This document shows, piece by piece, positions 10,604-21,698 of a DNA stretch of 64,000 nt. Below the pieces are notes generated by a model. It was not told the origin of the DNA. It was given only the letters and a program-made list of their open reading frames with translations, and searched no databases. The stretch covers positions 113,105-177,104 of the forward strand of contig JACGCN010000066.1 in the NCBI GenBank assembly GCA_014905825.1, in the 5' to 3' direction. The position numbers were made by a program, and so were the translations under genes. Source of the stretch: Lyophyllum atratum. Taxonomy: Eukaryota > Basidiomycota > Agaricomycetes > Agaricales > Lyophyllaceae. Within the stretch, counting starts at the first letter, position 1, and the number at the start of each line of letters is the position of its first letter.

Positions 10604-13600
10604 CTACGCTGCCGAACCGAAACTTGTGAGAGCCAAAGCTCCCAACCACACCATTTCCAAAACGGCTTTTCCAATGGGAGTCAACTTGACGTCTGGTTCA
10701 GGGACCTCCTCTTCCTCCGAGGTAGGTCTCAGGATCGGGGGAGAAGTTTGCAGACACAGGCCCATTTTGATGAGGCCGTCTGGATAAAACTCGATCCCTA
10801 CTTCGCGAGAATGGCACTGGCCCAGGACCCATTCGTACGGACTTGGTTCAGTGAGAGGCGGCATCTGTTCGAAGGCGATGTTCAAGGGTCCCATCACGGT
10901 CAAACCATCATCTGGAACACGAACACCAGTGCCTTGAAGGTCGTTGTATGGGACAAGACGGGCGGTGATGTGGAAAGATGAAAGCAGAACGGAAGCTCGG
11001 TCGTCTCGCTTGCTGCCAGATTCGTAGGATGAGGTGGGGGATGTTCTGGATCGTTTGCTACCATCTCTTTCTCCCCGACTCTTGCTGTGCTCCTCACTGG
11101 GGGTCTCGGGTTTGTAGTAGACCAAGAGGTACTGCCGTTGATCATTGTGAATGGGCGGCCTTTCGAATGGAGACATTGCACTCTCGAACCGTGGGTCCGT
11201 ATCGCCAGGCCACAAGGGTAGGAGCATGTACAGGGAATCTTCCGGAATATCCCGGAAGGGGTCATTGTCACCATTGCCACTTGCAATCTTTTTCTGCCTT
11301 TGTGATGTAGGCGGAGCATGTCGCGAGGTGCTATAATTCGAAGGCAATAACCCCACATCTTTGAAAGAGTCGTTGAGAGTATTGATAACGCCTTGATGAC
11401 TCTCTTGCTTATTTCTCGGCTGCAGTGCAAGCCAAGGTGGGACGAACGGAGCATGTATTTGGGCAGAGGAAGCTGCAGAGGAGTGTGGGCCGCGTCCCAA
11501 AAATCGATTCCATATGCCTCCTCTTTCGGAGTCGCCATTGTGGCGGTCTTGGCGCAGTTGTTCGATAAGCGTGGCGTCCATAGTTCCAAATGCTTCGCTA
11601 TGCGGAGTGCGGCTGGGGGGAGCGTTTTCGGCATCGTCGTCCTCGTCCTCGTCTTCAAGGGGGTCGCGAGGACGACGTCTCCGCCGTGAATGATGAGACG
11701 AATTTCTGGAGACAGCGCGATCGAGGAGGTTTGCTTCGCGACCTACGAGAGAGGTGGACGAGGCGGTGGGGCCAGGAGGGTACGTGTGTAATGCAACCGC
11801 CGATGCAGGAGGCGGCGGTAACGGCTGCGCCATGGGTCTGGAACCACTGGAAATATGACCATCGTCCTTGCTCTGCTGCTTGACCTTCCCTTTCCCTCGC
11901 ACTTCCTCGCCCGTCCGCAGTCGTTCTTTCACCTTCTGTCTCTCTCTTTGCGCCTGCTTCTGGATCTCCCGCTCCTTTTGCCTCCGAAGTTTTTCCTTAT
12001 CTTTGGCCTCATGAGAGCTTCCAGCAGCCCCATCATCCAATAAACCATGTGATTCCAGCTTCCGAGTGGTGTTGGTGCTCGTATAAGCCTCCTGCACACG
12101 CCGGGGTGCAAGAAGAATCATGCTTGAACTTCTTTTCGTGACAGGGACGACAGAACCTCCGCCTGTGATCGTGTTAAGGGTGGCGTCTGTTGCCCGCGAC
12201 GATGTAGGAGGAACATCCCCGCGCTTTCGTGGCGGTCGGTAGTGACGGCTGATGGAGAAGGCTATTGCCTTTGAATGTTTATGAATTGTAACCGGGGGTC
12301 CGGGAGCGGGAGTGTTGGAATGTTCTCGGTAAGGTTGCACTACAAGGCGCTGCTGTGGCCCTTTGGATTCGTCCGTGGCTAGGCGGGTGATATTTGTTAT
12401 TAGATGGTATCAAGGACGAACATTAAAGGCTCACGTTTTGTCGCACGCCTATCTACCTTGAACCTTCCCACCAGGTCATTCCTCCAGAGTTCTGTGGAAT
12501 CAAGTCGCATTCCTTTCCACACAGCGGAAAGGGCCCCTTTTTCCTTCTCCACATCATTAAGAACATCTTTCATCTGTTCCCCAGGTATTGCAGGTGTCAC
12601 ACCGGTCCTCTCGGTCACCATGCTCCCCCTTGGAGATAAAAATCCAGTACTCGTCCTTCTCAGTGGAACTTCAGGAGCATCGGAAGTTCTTTCTGCCTTC
12701 TCCTTCTTGAAGCTCCAGTCTCTTCGTTGGGCTTGATAGCGAGGGCCGTCCCAGTTGCGGATGGCCTTGCCAAATGAATCCCCACCGTAGCTCGACACTG
12801 TTGCTGTGCTCGGTCGTCTCGCGTCTTTACTACCCCAGCCAAGGAGCCATCGTCCGCCAGTGGCAGACGGCCTACGATCATTAGAGCTTGATGGTGGGTT
12901 GGAATTCCCAATGATGTCCCCCAGCTCGTTTGGATCTAATGCGGTGATCCCTCCGCGCATTTCAGCCCAGTCGAGGTCGAATTCAGCCGTGGGTATGACA
13001 GAGGCGGCAAGGGCATCTTCAGATGGTTGGTAGTCAACATTTATGCCAGAAGTCGAGGTGGGGGAAGGGAGACCTCTGTCATTTTCCCTCGCTTTTGCCT
13101 TCGATCTGCTCCTTCCTTCTAAGATTCTCCAGTCTCCATCGCTTCCGGGTACTGATGTCGGTGATGGCTGTAGAGGGTGTTCTAAGGTTGCTTCGCCTAG
13201 TGCTGACGACCCTGCACCTCTACCAATGCCCAACTTCGCAAAATCGTCATCCAGACTTCGACTGGGGCGGCGAAGGGTCGCAATACTATCCTCTCTATTT
13301 CTTCCAATAGCAAACGTGGAAGTCTCCCCTGGATCAAACGAGGGCAAAGTGCCGGGAATTGACATGGGTATACTCCCCCTTCTATCCGAGTAGCCCCAAC
13401 CACTCTGGCCTCTTACGCTGCCATTACTCCCACCCGCGCCCGAATAAAAGTCCCAATCGTGGGTCACGACGCTACCCTCGTATCGCATGGAGCCAATCTC
13501 GATCCCAAGGTTGTCGTCGTAATCATCATAATCATATTCTGAGTCGGCATACTCCTCGTCCGAACTGAATTCCACCGCTGTATTACTTCCACTGCCTCCG

Positions 13601-14593
13601 CCTGCAGCACCACGAGCGACGGAATCGATGAGGTTAGGAGGAATGGGGTGATGATGATCGTCGTTGTCATCGTCATCGATGGACGAATGATCGGCAGATG
13701 TTTGGTTTGTAGAGCTTGTGTGGTGAGTTGCTCGAGATCCAGCACGCGAAAAGCCGGCGCTAGTGCTAGAGAGGGAAGTCACTGAGGCTGAAGCTGATGA
13801 CGTTCCGGTATCCGAATCTCTTTCACTATGATCAGGGTCCTGGCCCGTGTTAGCTCTGCGGTGATCTTGAGAGTATATATGTTTGGATGGAGAGGCCCCT
13901 AGGGGTTGCGCTGGATGACTACGAAATTGATCGAGATGATCATATGCTATGACTGATGGACGAGGCGTAACGTCGGGGCCAAGGAATGTATCTTCGTTGA
14001 TACTGTCTGCATCCCCATGAGCACTTGAAAGAGGATGGACGGGGCGAGATGAGGATGGCGCCGCCTGGGGTTGAACGGTACCGAAAGAGAAAGAGTTCAA
14101 AGAATTGTAGGTGTACAAGTCTGTGGAGAGAGCACCAGGCATTTCGACCGCTGACTTGACGGTAGATGAGTGTGTGGTAGCATTCGGTGACCGTCGGCTA
14201 TGGTCTGACTTTGGCTGTTTCGGCTCTGATGACCTTCAAGAAGAGTTAGATGAAAGACATGAATAGCTAGTTAGCTTTCAAGACCCACATCTTGTTTTTC
14301 GTGGCAGGGGACTCGCGACTGGTAATCTGACGTCCGCTGGACTGCTTTGCGACAGCTGAATTATGGTCAGACGAAGAGGTAGCACTAGATGAAACGTCGG
14401 CTGCGGTGAGAAGCGAAGACTGAGAGCCCTGGGGATCAAGAGGGTCTAAAGGAGAAAATGGAAGTCGTGGACTTGAATTTGCGGGTATCGATTGACGGCG
14501 AGAAGGCAAAGGCGGTTCTTGTTCGGGTTGAGCTTTGTGTAGGATAGAGTTGTGTGGGTCCTGGCGAGAAGAACGACGCCTTGACCAAAGCAT
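10604..14593 (-). CDS. conserved basidiomycete protein, largely disordered, function unknown
   Basis: Three exons join in frame. Exon one starts MLWSRRRSSRQDPHNSIL (ATG at 14593). It is spliced near 14285/14232 into a long exon that contains MPGALSTDLYTYNSL, and then near 12428/12375 into the last exon, which carries VVQPYREHSN and HKHSKAIAFSISRHYR. Total length is about 1230 residues. Most of it is low complexity (Ser, acidic runs such as DDDDNDDHHH, Pro). Better-ordered blocks are GRWLLGWGSKDARRP, LSAVWKGMRLDSTELWRNDL, the HKHSKAIAFSISRHYRP block, a Lys/Arg/Glu coiled coil, and a C-terminal folded part with FRDIPEDSLYMLLPLWPGDT and SREVGIEFYPDGLIKMGLCL. I know no named domain for these; similar proteins exist in mushrooms by memory only. 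An alternative start is the ATG at 14142. Confidence 0.75.
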
Positions 14594-14956
14594 CTGCAGG
14601 GCTGGAGAGGGTTTTCTCTGAGCTGGGTGGGGCCAACGATGAAAAGGAGGATGTCGAGGTCGTGAACGACAACGACAACGACAAAGGTCGTAGAAACCGT
14701 AGTCACTTCCGAGAACAAGGGCTATCACGTGGCAACATCGGCAATCAAATGCCACGTGCGAGACATAACATGTCAACCGATCTCAAGGCAATTTCAAGAC
14801 GAGGTAGCACCTCCACGAGGCGCACTGGTGACTCGTGGATTAGATAGCAATGTAGATAGGACCAGAAAACATTGTGGTGTGGGTAAAACCGAAATGAATG
14901 CAGTGTAGAGCGGATAACCAAAAAGTATCAATATATGCATCGGAGATAGCATCCTT
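14594..14956. other. intergenic
   Basis: About 360 bases between two minus-strand genes: the 5' side of the disordered-protein gene and the 3' side of the TBC gene. I see no further gene or repeat. The frames open here are continuations of exon one in wrong frames. Confidence 0.4.
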
Positions 14957-17405
14957 CTATGTGTTGCTGCCCCGCTTGAGCTTCAGCATCTGAGCGATGG
15001 ATATACGATGCGACGACTGCGCATCTTGGTTTTCGTGCATCGCTTCAGCGTACCTGTGCGGTGTGGTAAGAAGATGTCGATTGAAGCTTCAAATATACAA
15101 AAAACTTACAGAAGTTTATACCGGACAAGCTCTTCCTCCATTTCCTCGTTGCGTAATCTGGACTTGACCAGTTCGTTCTTCGTTAAAATCATCAATTAGA
15201 TACGGGGTAGAAGACAAGTTTGAGGAGAAGTTCTTACGAGAAGTTCTACATGCTCCGTGTTAAGTTGCGCAAGGCTGTTCTCAAGGTTTTTCCTGCCAGG
15301 AATATGAGCACCCGTTGCTGCTTTAACAACGCGTCGGGCATACGTACACTTGTGCTGATAGGGTGCGATTGGTGGTTCGAAGCTCGTCCATCTCGGTTGC
15401 ATGTTTGTTCGTTTCCCGCTGAGAAAGATTAAGATCAAAACAGAGGCAAAAACCAACGAGGAATACAGTTATACCAAGTGGTCTTCGTATTCGTGTCTGT
15501 AAGAGTCAAGCATGAATGGGGTAATTTGCAGTGCGACGGCATCTTGAACAAATTCGTCGACATTGTACGCTACATTCTCGTCGTTCCCGTCATCCCCCAA
15601 GCCTATCTAGGTCACCAGACATTAGCAGGAATGACAGAGATTCTAAGGGGAAAAGGTTGCTTACCTTGTACTTGTCGAACAAACGGGTATTCAGGAAAGC
15701 AAGAATCTCATCGAACTTGAGGGCCAATAACTCTTCCTCATTCTTTTTCAGGAGTATGATACTAAATCCAAATATGGCCTCAATGCCGCTAGCCAGACAG
15801 TTGTCATATATTCGAAAGACGATAGGAAGCGGAAACCTGGGGAGAGAATCAGCCCGTTAGCACGCGCTCTTTTCGACCAGAGGCGCACCGATAGCTGAAC
15901 ATTGTTAAGAACCACTGTGAGCAAAACATACTTGACTTGATGCCTTGCCGCAGGAAGTGCACATGAAGAACTGGCAAGAGTTCCTCGATTAGTCGATCGA
16001 ACTATGACGGGGGGCAATTTATCACCCTGGCATCATAGATATCTTGCCTTAATTCCTACCTGAAACTATGTTATAAATTAGTATGGCTCAGCTGCATGAA
16101 AACTTGACTTACAAGGCGCAGTTGTAGTTTGGGCATCTCCGGAAGGAAGTGGCCACGGAGATCGTAGACGTACATCAGCCTCACAAGCAGAGAAAATGCT
16201 TCCTCGTCAGGCATCTGTTTCTGAAATTTAGTTTGATATTGGCTCCGGTTATGGGACTGCCCACGTTTAATAGCAGAATGGCAACAACAAATGGCAGCCC
16301 TTGGCAATATCCCACTTGTGGATCGTATCTGTCGGTTCGGTCAGTGAGAATCACAGAAAGATAGCGAGAAATTACAATGAGTATGCTTTTAGGACATTGA
16401 ACAAGTTCTCCTGCCCAATTCCTTGTCCGTCGTTGAAGAAGTCATGATGGGGAAACGTCCTTGTGAGCGAGAAAGCGGTTGAGCAGTGCGACAAAAGGCA
16501 AACAGAATTATTTACCTTCCCAGATCTCGTGTTATCGCTTTCTCGTGTATGCTGATCTCCTTGAGCAATTTCAGATAAGCATCCTCAAGTTCCAGGTCCT
16601 TCGAAGCAGCCCTGAAGTATGAATGAGATACACAATCTATGTGCGAAGCAGAATAGCAGTCACATGTGCTGCCACATCATTCCCCGTAGGGTGTCAGGAA
16701 TTCCCTTTGCAATGGCTGTGGCGAGCTCCTCTGGTTGTTCGGACGCGAAGGCCTGATAGTCTAGGGTGACACTGTCCAGTCCAGACGCATTCTGATTTAA
16801 AAGCACTGCGTACCAGATATTACTGCCCCCCAGAAGTCTAAACATCCAAGACATTATTCAGCATGCATAACAAGCTCAACCTTTCAAAAGGACGCACCCC
16901 AGTCAATCGCTCCATTGATAGCATTATCTTTGATCTCTTTCTCCTCTTCTTTATGAAGGCGGGCGAACTCCTCCTGAAGCTTTTGCTGACCATCCACGCT
17001 GCCTCGATGTGACATACGACGTTCATCTTGAAGGTTCAATCGCGCCACTATAAACGGTAGATTGTTGGCAGAAAGGATCGTAGTAGTTGAGGCCGACTTT
17101 TTGTGACCTGGTTTCCGTGATTCAAAAACGGCTGTCTCTTGAGTCGAAACACTGAGGCGCCGTGTAGCATCTTGTGTTTCAACTTCATTCGAAGGTATGA
17201 CCGTGTCTGGGCTAGGCCCCCTTGTCAAAGATACCGGAGAGAAACCAGCATCATCATCAAGAGCGATATCATTGAATTCGGAGTCTGTGACGATCGACTC
17301 GCGCTCACGATCCTTGCTTGCGAAGTCCGCCTCCTGAGGCGAGCGCAACGATTCCAGCGGATTGTCCTTGGATGGAAATTTGGGGGTGGGTTCCGCCGAA
17401 GCCAT
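14957..17405 (-). CDS. TBC-domain Rab GTPase-activating protein, Gyp5/EVI5-like
   Basis: TBC proteins speed GTP hydrolysis by Rab/Ypt GTPases and act at Golgi and exocytic membranes. The ATG at 17405 opens a disordered, acidic N-terminus (MASAEPTPKFPSKD). The TBC domain follows over many short exons: IAKGIPDTLRGMMWQHM, EKAITRDLGRTFPHHDFF, QENLFNVLKAYSLYD, VGYCQGLPFVVAILLLN and MPDEEAFSLLVRLMYVYDLR, then a region with FSYRFPLPIVFRIYDNCLAS. Both catalytic fingers are present: the arginine in ITRDLGR (IxxDxxR) and the glutamine in YCQG (YxQ). After the domain come VDEFVQDAVALQITPFMLDS and a C-terminal coiled coil (LRNEEMEEELVRYKL), the Gyp5/EVI5 layout. The stop follows LKLKRGSNT. I assign the subfamily by layout, not by search. 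Confidence 0.9.
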
Positions 17406-17646
17406 TTCTTAGGGGGCGGAGGAAGAGGTCATGGATAGAAGGCTACGTTACCGGACTTGCCTGGTTGCTAAACAGAAAAAGGAGCCATCACCTTACGGAC
17501 ACGTGGGACCGAGGTCAGTCAAAGTCGCTGGCGTCCCTAACGTCATAAATAATCGATAAGTTAGAGGTTCTAAGATAATACAAGCGAAAAGTAGGTGTCG
17601 AGAACATCGTTTAAACTTCGATGAAACATCAGCAGATACACAATGG

Positions 17647-18253
17647 CTAGGAACTGTAGTCCGAATCCGAGTCAGACGAGAGACGATGGGGGGTATGAAT
17701 GTAAGGGTTAAACTCGTCGGGGTTGTGGTAAAGGTTTTCGAGCTCCAGTAAACAATTGCCCTCCTTCCATTTCTCAGAGTTCTCGTGTGCACGAAGGATT
17801 TTCCACCCCAAGTACGATGAACACGATGAACACGTTATCTCCTGCATCGTATGAGCACCCGTCGCCATAAGTTGGACCGCAGGGCGGGATAGTTTAACGT
17901 TATATCTAGTTGACAAAGCTCTTGAGTGTTGATTGCGAAAGAACCATTCAAACATACGTTTCTGTAAAGAGGGAGGCTTTTCCAGAGAACCCCTTGAACA
18001 GCCGGGAGTCAGATGGGTACTGTATCGATGTCAGAGGCGACGCAAGACGCAAAGATACCTGAAGACTCACAGATGATGGGGGCAGGAGGACGTGGCTAGA
18101 CGTGATACATGTCCTGCACTGCTTACACGCGAGAGGGCGTGGAACTAGAGGCAGAGGTCGCGATGTAGGTCGGGCGGACCGAGGTACTTGAGGTAGACGA
18201 CGAGGGACGAGGTCCTGCTGGCCAGCGGCGGGATCGCCGTGAGGATTGGCCAT
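17647..18253 (-). CDS. Yippee-type zinc-binding protein
   Basis: Three exons give roughly 170 residues. After a basic, Pro-rich N-terminus (MANPHGDPAAGQQDLV) comes the Yippee fold: CKQCRTCITSSHVLLP, then the intron, SRLFKGFSGKASLF, the second intron, AVQLMATGAHTMQEITCSSC, LGWKILRAHENSEKWKEGNC and LLELENLY. Two CxxC pairs (CKQC and CSSC) should bind one zinc ion, and the G-x-HT-x-x-x-I-x-C block is the family signature. The C-terminus is acidic/serine-rich (SSDSDSDYSS). Yippee proteins are related to Moh1, Mis18 and cereblon folds; the molecular role of this subgroup in fungi is not settled. The first CxxC is followed closely by an unusually Pro/Ser-rich loop. Confidence 0.88.
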
Positions 18254-18726
18254 GGTGGGCGTGTTGCGACGCTTCCCGCGTTACGACCTGGTGGAGATGA
18301 GATTTATATATGACGGCTGTGACATCTCCTCGTTGATCAATGAGAAACCGCGATCCCGGCTATGCTCAATACCGAAAGGGTTTAGTATACCTGTCATCGA
18401 ACTTATGTATCGCCAGATCCCATCGGCACATGCACTTATGCTATCACTATCACTATCACTATGAGTCCCACAGTTCGTCTTCGAACTCTTCAGTAACACG
18501 TATATGTGATCGCGATCCGTCAACAGCAGAAACCTGTGCGAGCTATGCGTTACAGCTAGGCGAGGCACTGAGGACACAGCTGGGACACAGCTAGGTCTCT
18601 TCTTCGAGCTTCAGGTTCGGGCAACCCTTGATCAAAGGCACAAGGAGGGCGGAGTCTCGGTTATACGTGTTATCAAACTGCTGATTCGGCTAGTACACTT
18701 GCGTCCCTTCCCGACTCCCGACGACG
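18254..18726. promoter_or_regulatory. divergent intergenic region with TATCAC repeats
   Basis: This separates the Yippee gene (minus) and allantoinase (plus). At 18441-18462 there is a short array of TATCAC units, about three and a half copies. Its complement, TAGTGATAGTGATAG, occurs once downstream of allantoinase at about 20908-20922. GATA-type words (TATC/GATA) are what nitrogen-regulating GATA factors bind, and allantoinase is usually a nitrogen-catabolite gene, so a regulatory role is conceivable but unproven. Confidence 0.35.
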
Positions 18727-20428
18727 ATGGCACCATTTCTCGTCTGCACAGGTCGCAATGTGTTACTTCCAGGAAATGCCGCCCCCATTCCCGCCACCAT
18801 CACAATCGACACCTTGACAGGAAAGATCACTGACATCGTCCCGGGATATCGAACCATAGATGCCGCGACCGATGACGACAGTGTTCAATGGATAGATGCA
18901 GGTGATAAGGTTGTTCTCCCTGGTCTCGTCGAGTGTGTCTATGAACCTTTGGAGTCTTGATGATGAACGCTGATCACGATGATTCATTTGCGATCAGCGC
19001 GCATGTGCATCTCAACGAGCCTGGCCGTACCGACTGGGAAGGCTTTCGGACTGGGACTAAAGCCGCAGTGTCTGGAGGCGTCACTACAGTCGTAGACATG
19101 CCTCTCAACTCTATACCACCAACGACCACAGTTGAACACCTAGAATTGAAACGAAAAGCCGCTCAGGACCAATGCCACACTGATGTGGCTTTCTGGGGAG
19201 GGGTCATCCCAGATAATCAGGCTTGTCTCTTCCATCAATAACACAAAATCCAAAGGATACTGAATAGGCGATTACCTGTACCCCAAATTGCCACCACAGG
19301 GAAACCTTAAACGTCTTCTTGCAGCAGGTGTCAAAGGGTTCAAATGTTTTTTGATTGAAAGCGGTGTTGAAGTACGTCCCACGTCCAGAGCCTGGCCTAT
19401 AGATATTTACCGGAAGTCAATGACAGGAATTTCCGTGTGTATCGAAAGGTGACCTTGAGCTATCTATGAGTGAACTCCAGGTGCGTACAGATGTTCCCAC
19501 TTTAACTCAGCATCTAAGATGAAGGTTTTACGATCGATAGGACACCTCGACGGTCCTTTTATTTCACGCCGAGCTTGAACCCTTTGGTACCACCGAACCG
19601 CCTGACGGAGGATCTTCTGACCCCACACTATATTCTACATTTCTCCAATCGCGACCTGAGAAACTCGAGACCGACGCCATCTCCCTCATCACGTCCCTCC
19701 AAAAGAAATACCCAGCGCTGCGTTGTCACATCGTCCATCTATCTGCGTCATCTGCGCTGCCTCTTATCCGAGCTGCTAGGTCAGCTGGACTCAATTTGAC
19801 AGTGGAGACGTGCTTCCACTATCTTTGTCTCTCCGCTAACGATATCCCGAACGGTCATCCCGAGTTCAAATGCTGTCCTCCGGTCCGGGGATCTGCCAAT
19901 CGAGACTTGCTGTGGGAGGCCCTCAAGGAGGGCGTGATTGACTGTGTGGTATCTGATCATAGCCCATGTGTTGATCAGCTTAAGAAACTTGATGAGGGCG
20001 ATATAATGGGCGCTTGGGGCGGAATCAGCACCTTGGGATTGGGGTTGAGTCTTCTCTGGACAGAAGGGCAGAACCGCGGTCTTACCATTGCTCAAATCGT
20101 AGAGTGGACAAGTTTCAAGAATGCAGAACATGCTGGCTTGAGTCACCTGAAAGGTCGGTTACAAGTTGGCCTTGATGGAGACTTCGTCGTCTGGGACCCT
20201 GATACCGAATTTACTGTACGTCTTACAATGCCTGCGACATGTTGTCCACGCTGTTTATCGTCAGCACAGGTCACACCCGATTCCTTGAACTTCAAGAACA
20301 AAATATCACCGTACGTCGGGATGACGCTACGTGGCCAGGTGGAGCAGACATTTCTGCGCGGTTCCTTGGTTTATGATATAGCCGCGCATGAGCGTTTTGG
20401 TCTGACACCCAAAGGACGGCTGCTATGA
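18727..20428 (+). CDS. DAL1: allantoinase
   Basis: Allantoinase (EC 3.5.2.5) opens the ring of allantoin to allantoate in purine breakdown, freeing nitrogen. About six exons join from ATG at 18727. The cyclic amidohydrolase motifs are all present: [20 protein letters not shown] (two metal-binding His, split by an intron after LPGLVD), [31 protein letters not shown] (the lysine that is carbamylated), VLLFHAELE (metal His), [14 protein letters not shown] (metal His), [10 protein letters not shown], and VSDHSPC with the catalytic Asp. The C-terminus [19 protein letters not shown] is the usual end of the composite domain. Splices keep frame, including one that reads DNQACDYLYP with a weak GTCTCT donor. 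The stop at 20426-20428 lies within a near-palindrome. Confidence 0.95.
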
Positions 20429-20447
20429 GATCTCACTGAGATCTCAT
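20425..20447. repeat. near-perfect palindrome at the allantoinase stop
   Basis: ATGAGATCTCA and TGAGATCTCAT flank a single C, giving 11-base arms that overlap the stop codon. It could form a 3' hairpin in the transcript or bind a dimeric factor; chance is also possible. Confidence 0.5.
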
Positions 20448-21698
20448 GCCAGTACAGACAGCTTTTTTACACCTGAGGCTGCTGAATTTGACGATAGTTG
20501 TGTTGCTGTAGGTACACTGATTTGGCGATACTATGAATCTCACTCATCTAGCACATACCCAGGATTAGCGACATATTTTTGATGATGGAGTTACAGGCAA
20601 CTAGTCAGATGTTCTACTTTAGAGTAGATATTCAGTCGACATGGTGGCTCAAGCATTTCAGATGGGTTGAAAGATGAGATATGTGTCGCATATGATGTAA
20701 CTTTGATCAAGTGCTGGTGACCGATGAGAGGGATGTTCTGTAACAACCACTTTAGGATCTCCACAGAATAGTCAAGAAGCAGGAGCACAGAATCGGAGAG
20801 TCGTCGACCATGTCGCGGTCAACAATTCAGTAAGCCTGTAAGGGACCGTCCACTGTTGGTCCCATAGGGATTGAGTCGAGTAGGCTAACAAGCGGGCCTC
20901 GGTATCGGTAGTGATAGTGATAGAAACCGCAGAAAAGTCACTAGAGTTTATGCGAGGAAGCGCGGTACTACTAAGAGCGATTCCAAGCGGCTCTCGCGAT
21001 CGAGTGACAACACACCACCAGGCTCTATGTCAAGCTGGCCTGAACTAGTAGGTCCATCGTGATCATGACTGAATTCATTCACGTCCACTTGCACAGAATG
21101 CATGAAGCTGAGCCCTGCAAGTCATGTCGAATAGATCCTTTGAGATATCTCGTATGACTACAGTCTAGATAGACGAGTCCAAATTATCCTAAATTATCTA
21201 GCAAGCTGCCTAAAGCCGTTCACCCCAAGGTTAACTCAGAGCTTACCCGTTACATAGTCACCGATTTCTTAATTCTGCGACAAATAGTAAAGTGTGCACG
21301 CCACGTACTTGCTCCCGAAAATAAACACCACGGGGAGTACCCAGGAGGATACGGTGGTCCTACTAGTCAACAGCTGAGATAATCGAAGTCTGCCTGTGAA
21401 TGTCGCCTACATCTGCTCAACTATCCCGTTGCCAAAGAGCAGACCTGAAGATGAAATAGGCCCAAGGTGGCAGGGCCTATGGTCGCAATGGTGTTGGTAT
21501 TTGGAGGACGGTCATTCGATATTGATTTAGTGCTAATTAGAGACAAGTTTGGTTAGGGACATGCAGATGTGAAACACTGACGAAAACGTTTCCGCCGCAT
21601 GCGAGTCTGGCAGCAGACATCCTTTACCGGCCTCCACTAGCTCCAGAAAGATACCAGGCTCACTGCCTGTCTCTTATCCTTTCTCCCCGTCTTTCTAG
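20448..21698. other. intergenic, no gene seen
   Basis: About 1.25 kb without a supported gene. All frames are short and lack coding character. Small features only: a TAGTGATAGTGATAG word at about 20908 and a hairpin GGGACC/GGTCCC at 20843-20864. No inverted-repeat element or recognisable retroelement remnant is visible. Confidence 0.45.

Noticed and set aside
10900..11658. 252-residue minus-strand frame inside the disordered-protein gene
   Set aside because: It overlaps the long minus-strand exon in another frame and has no family resemblance; the longer frame joins exons with proper splice sites.
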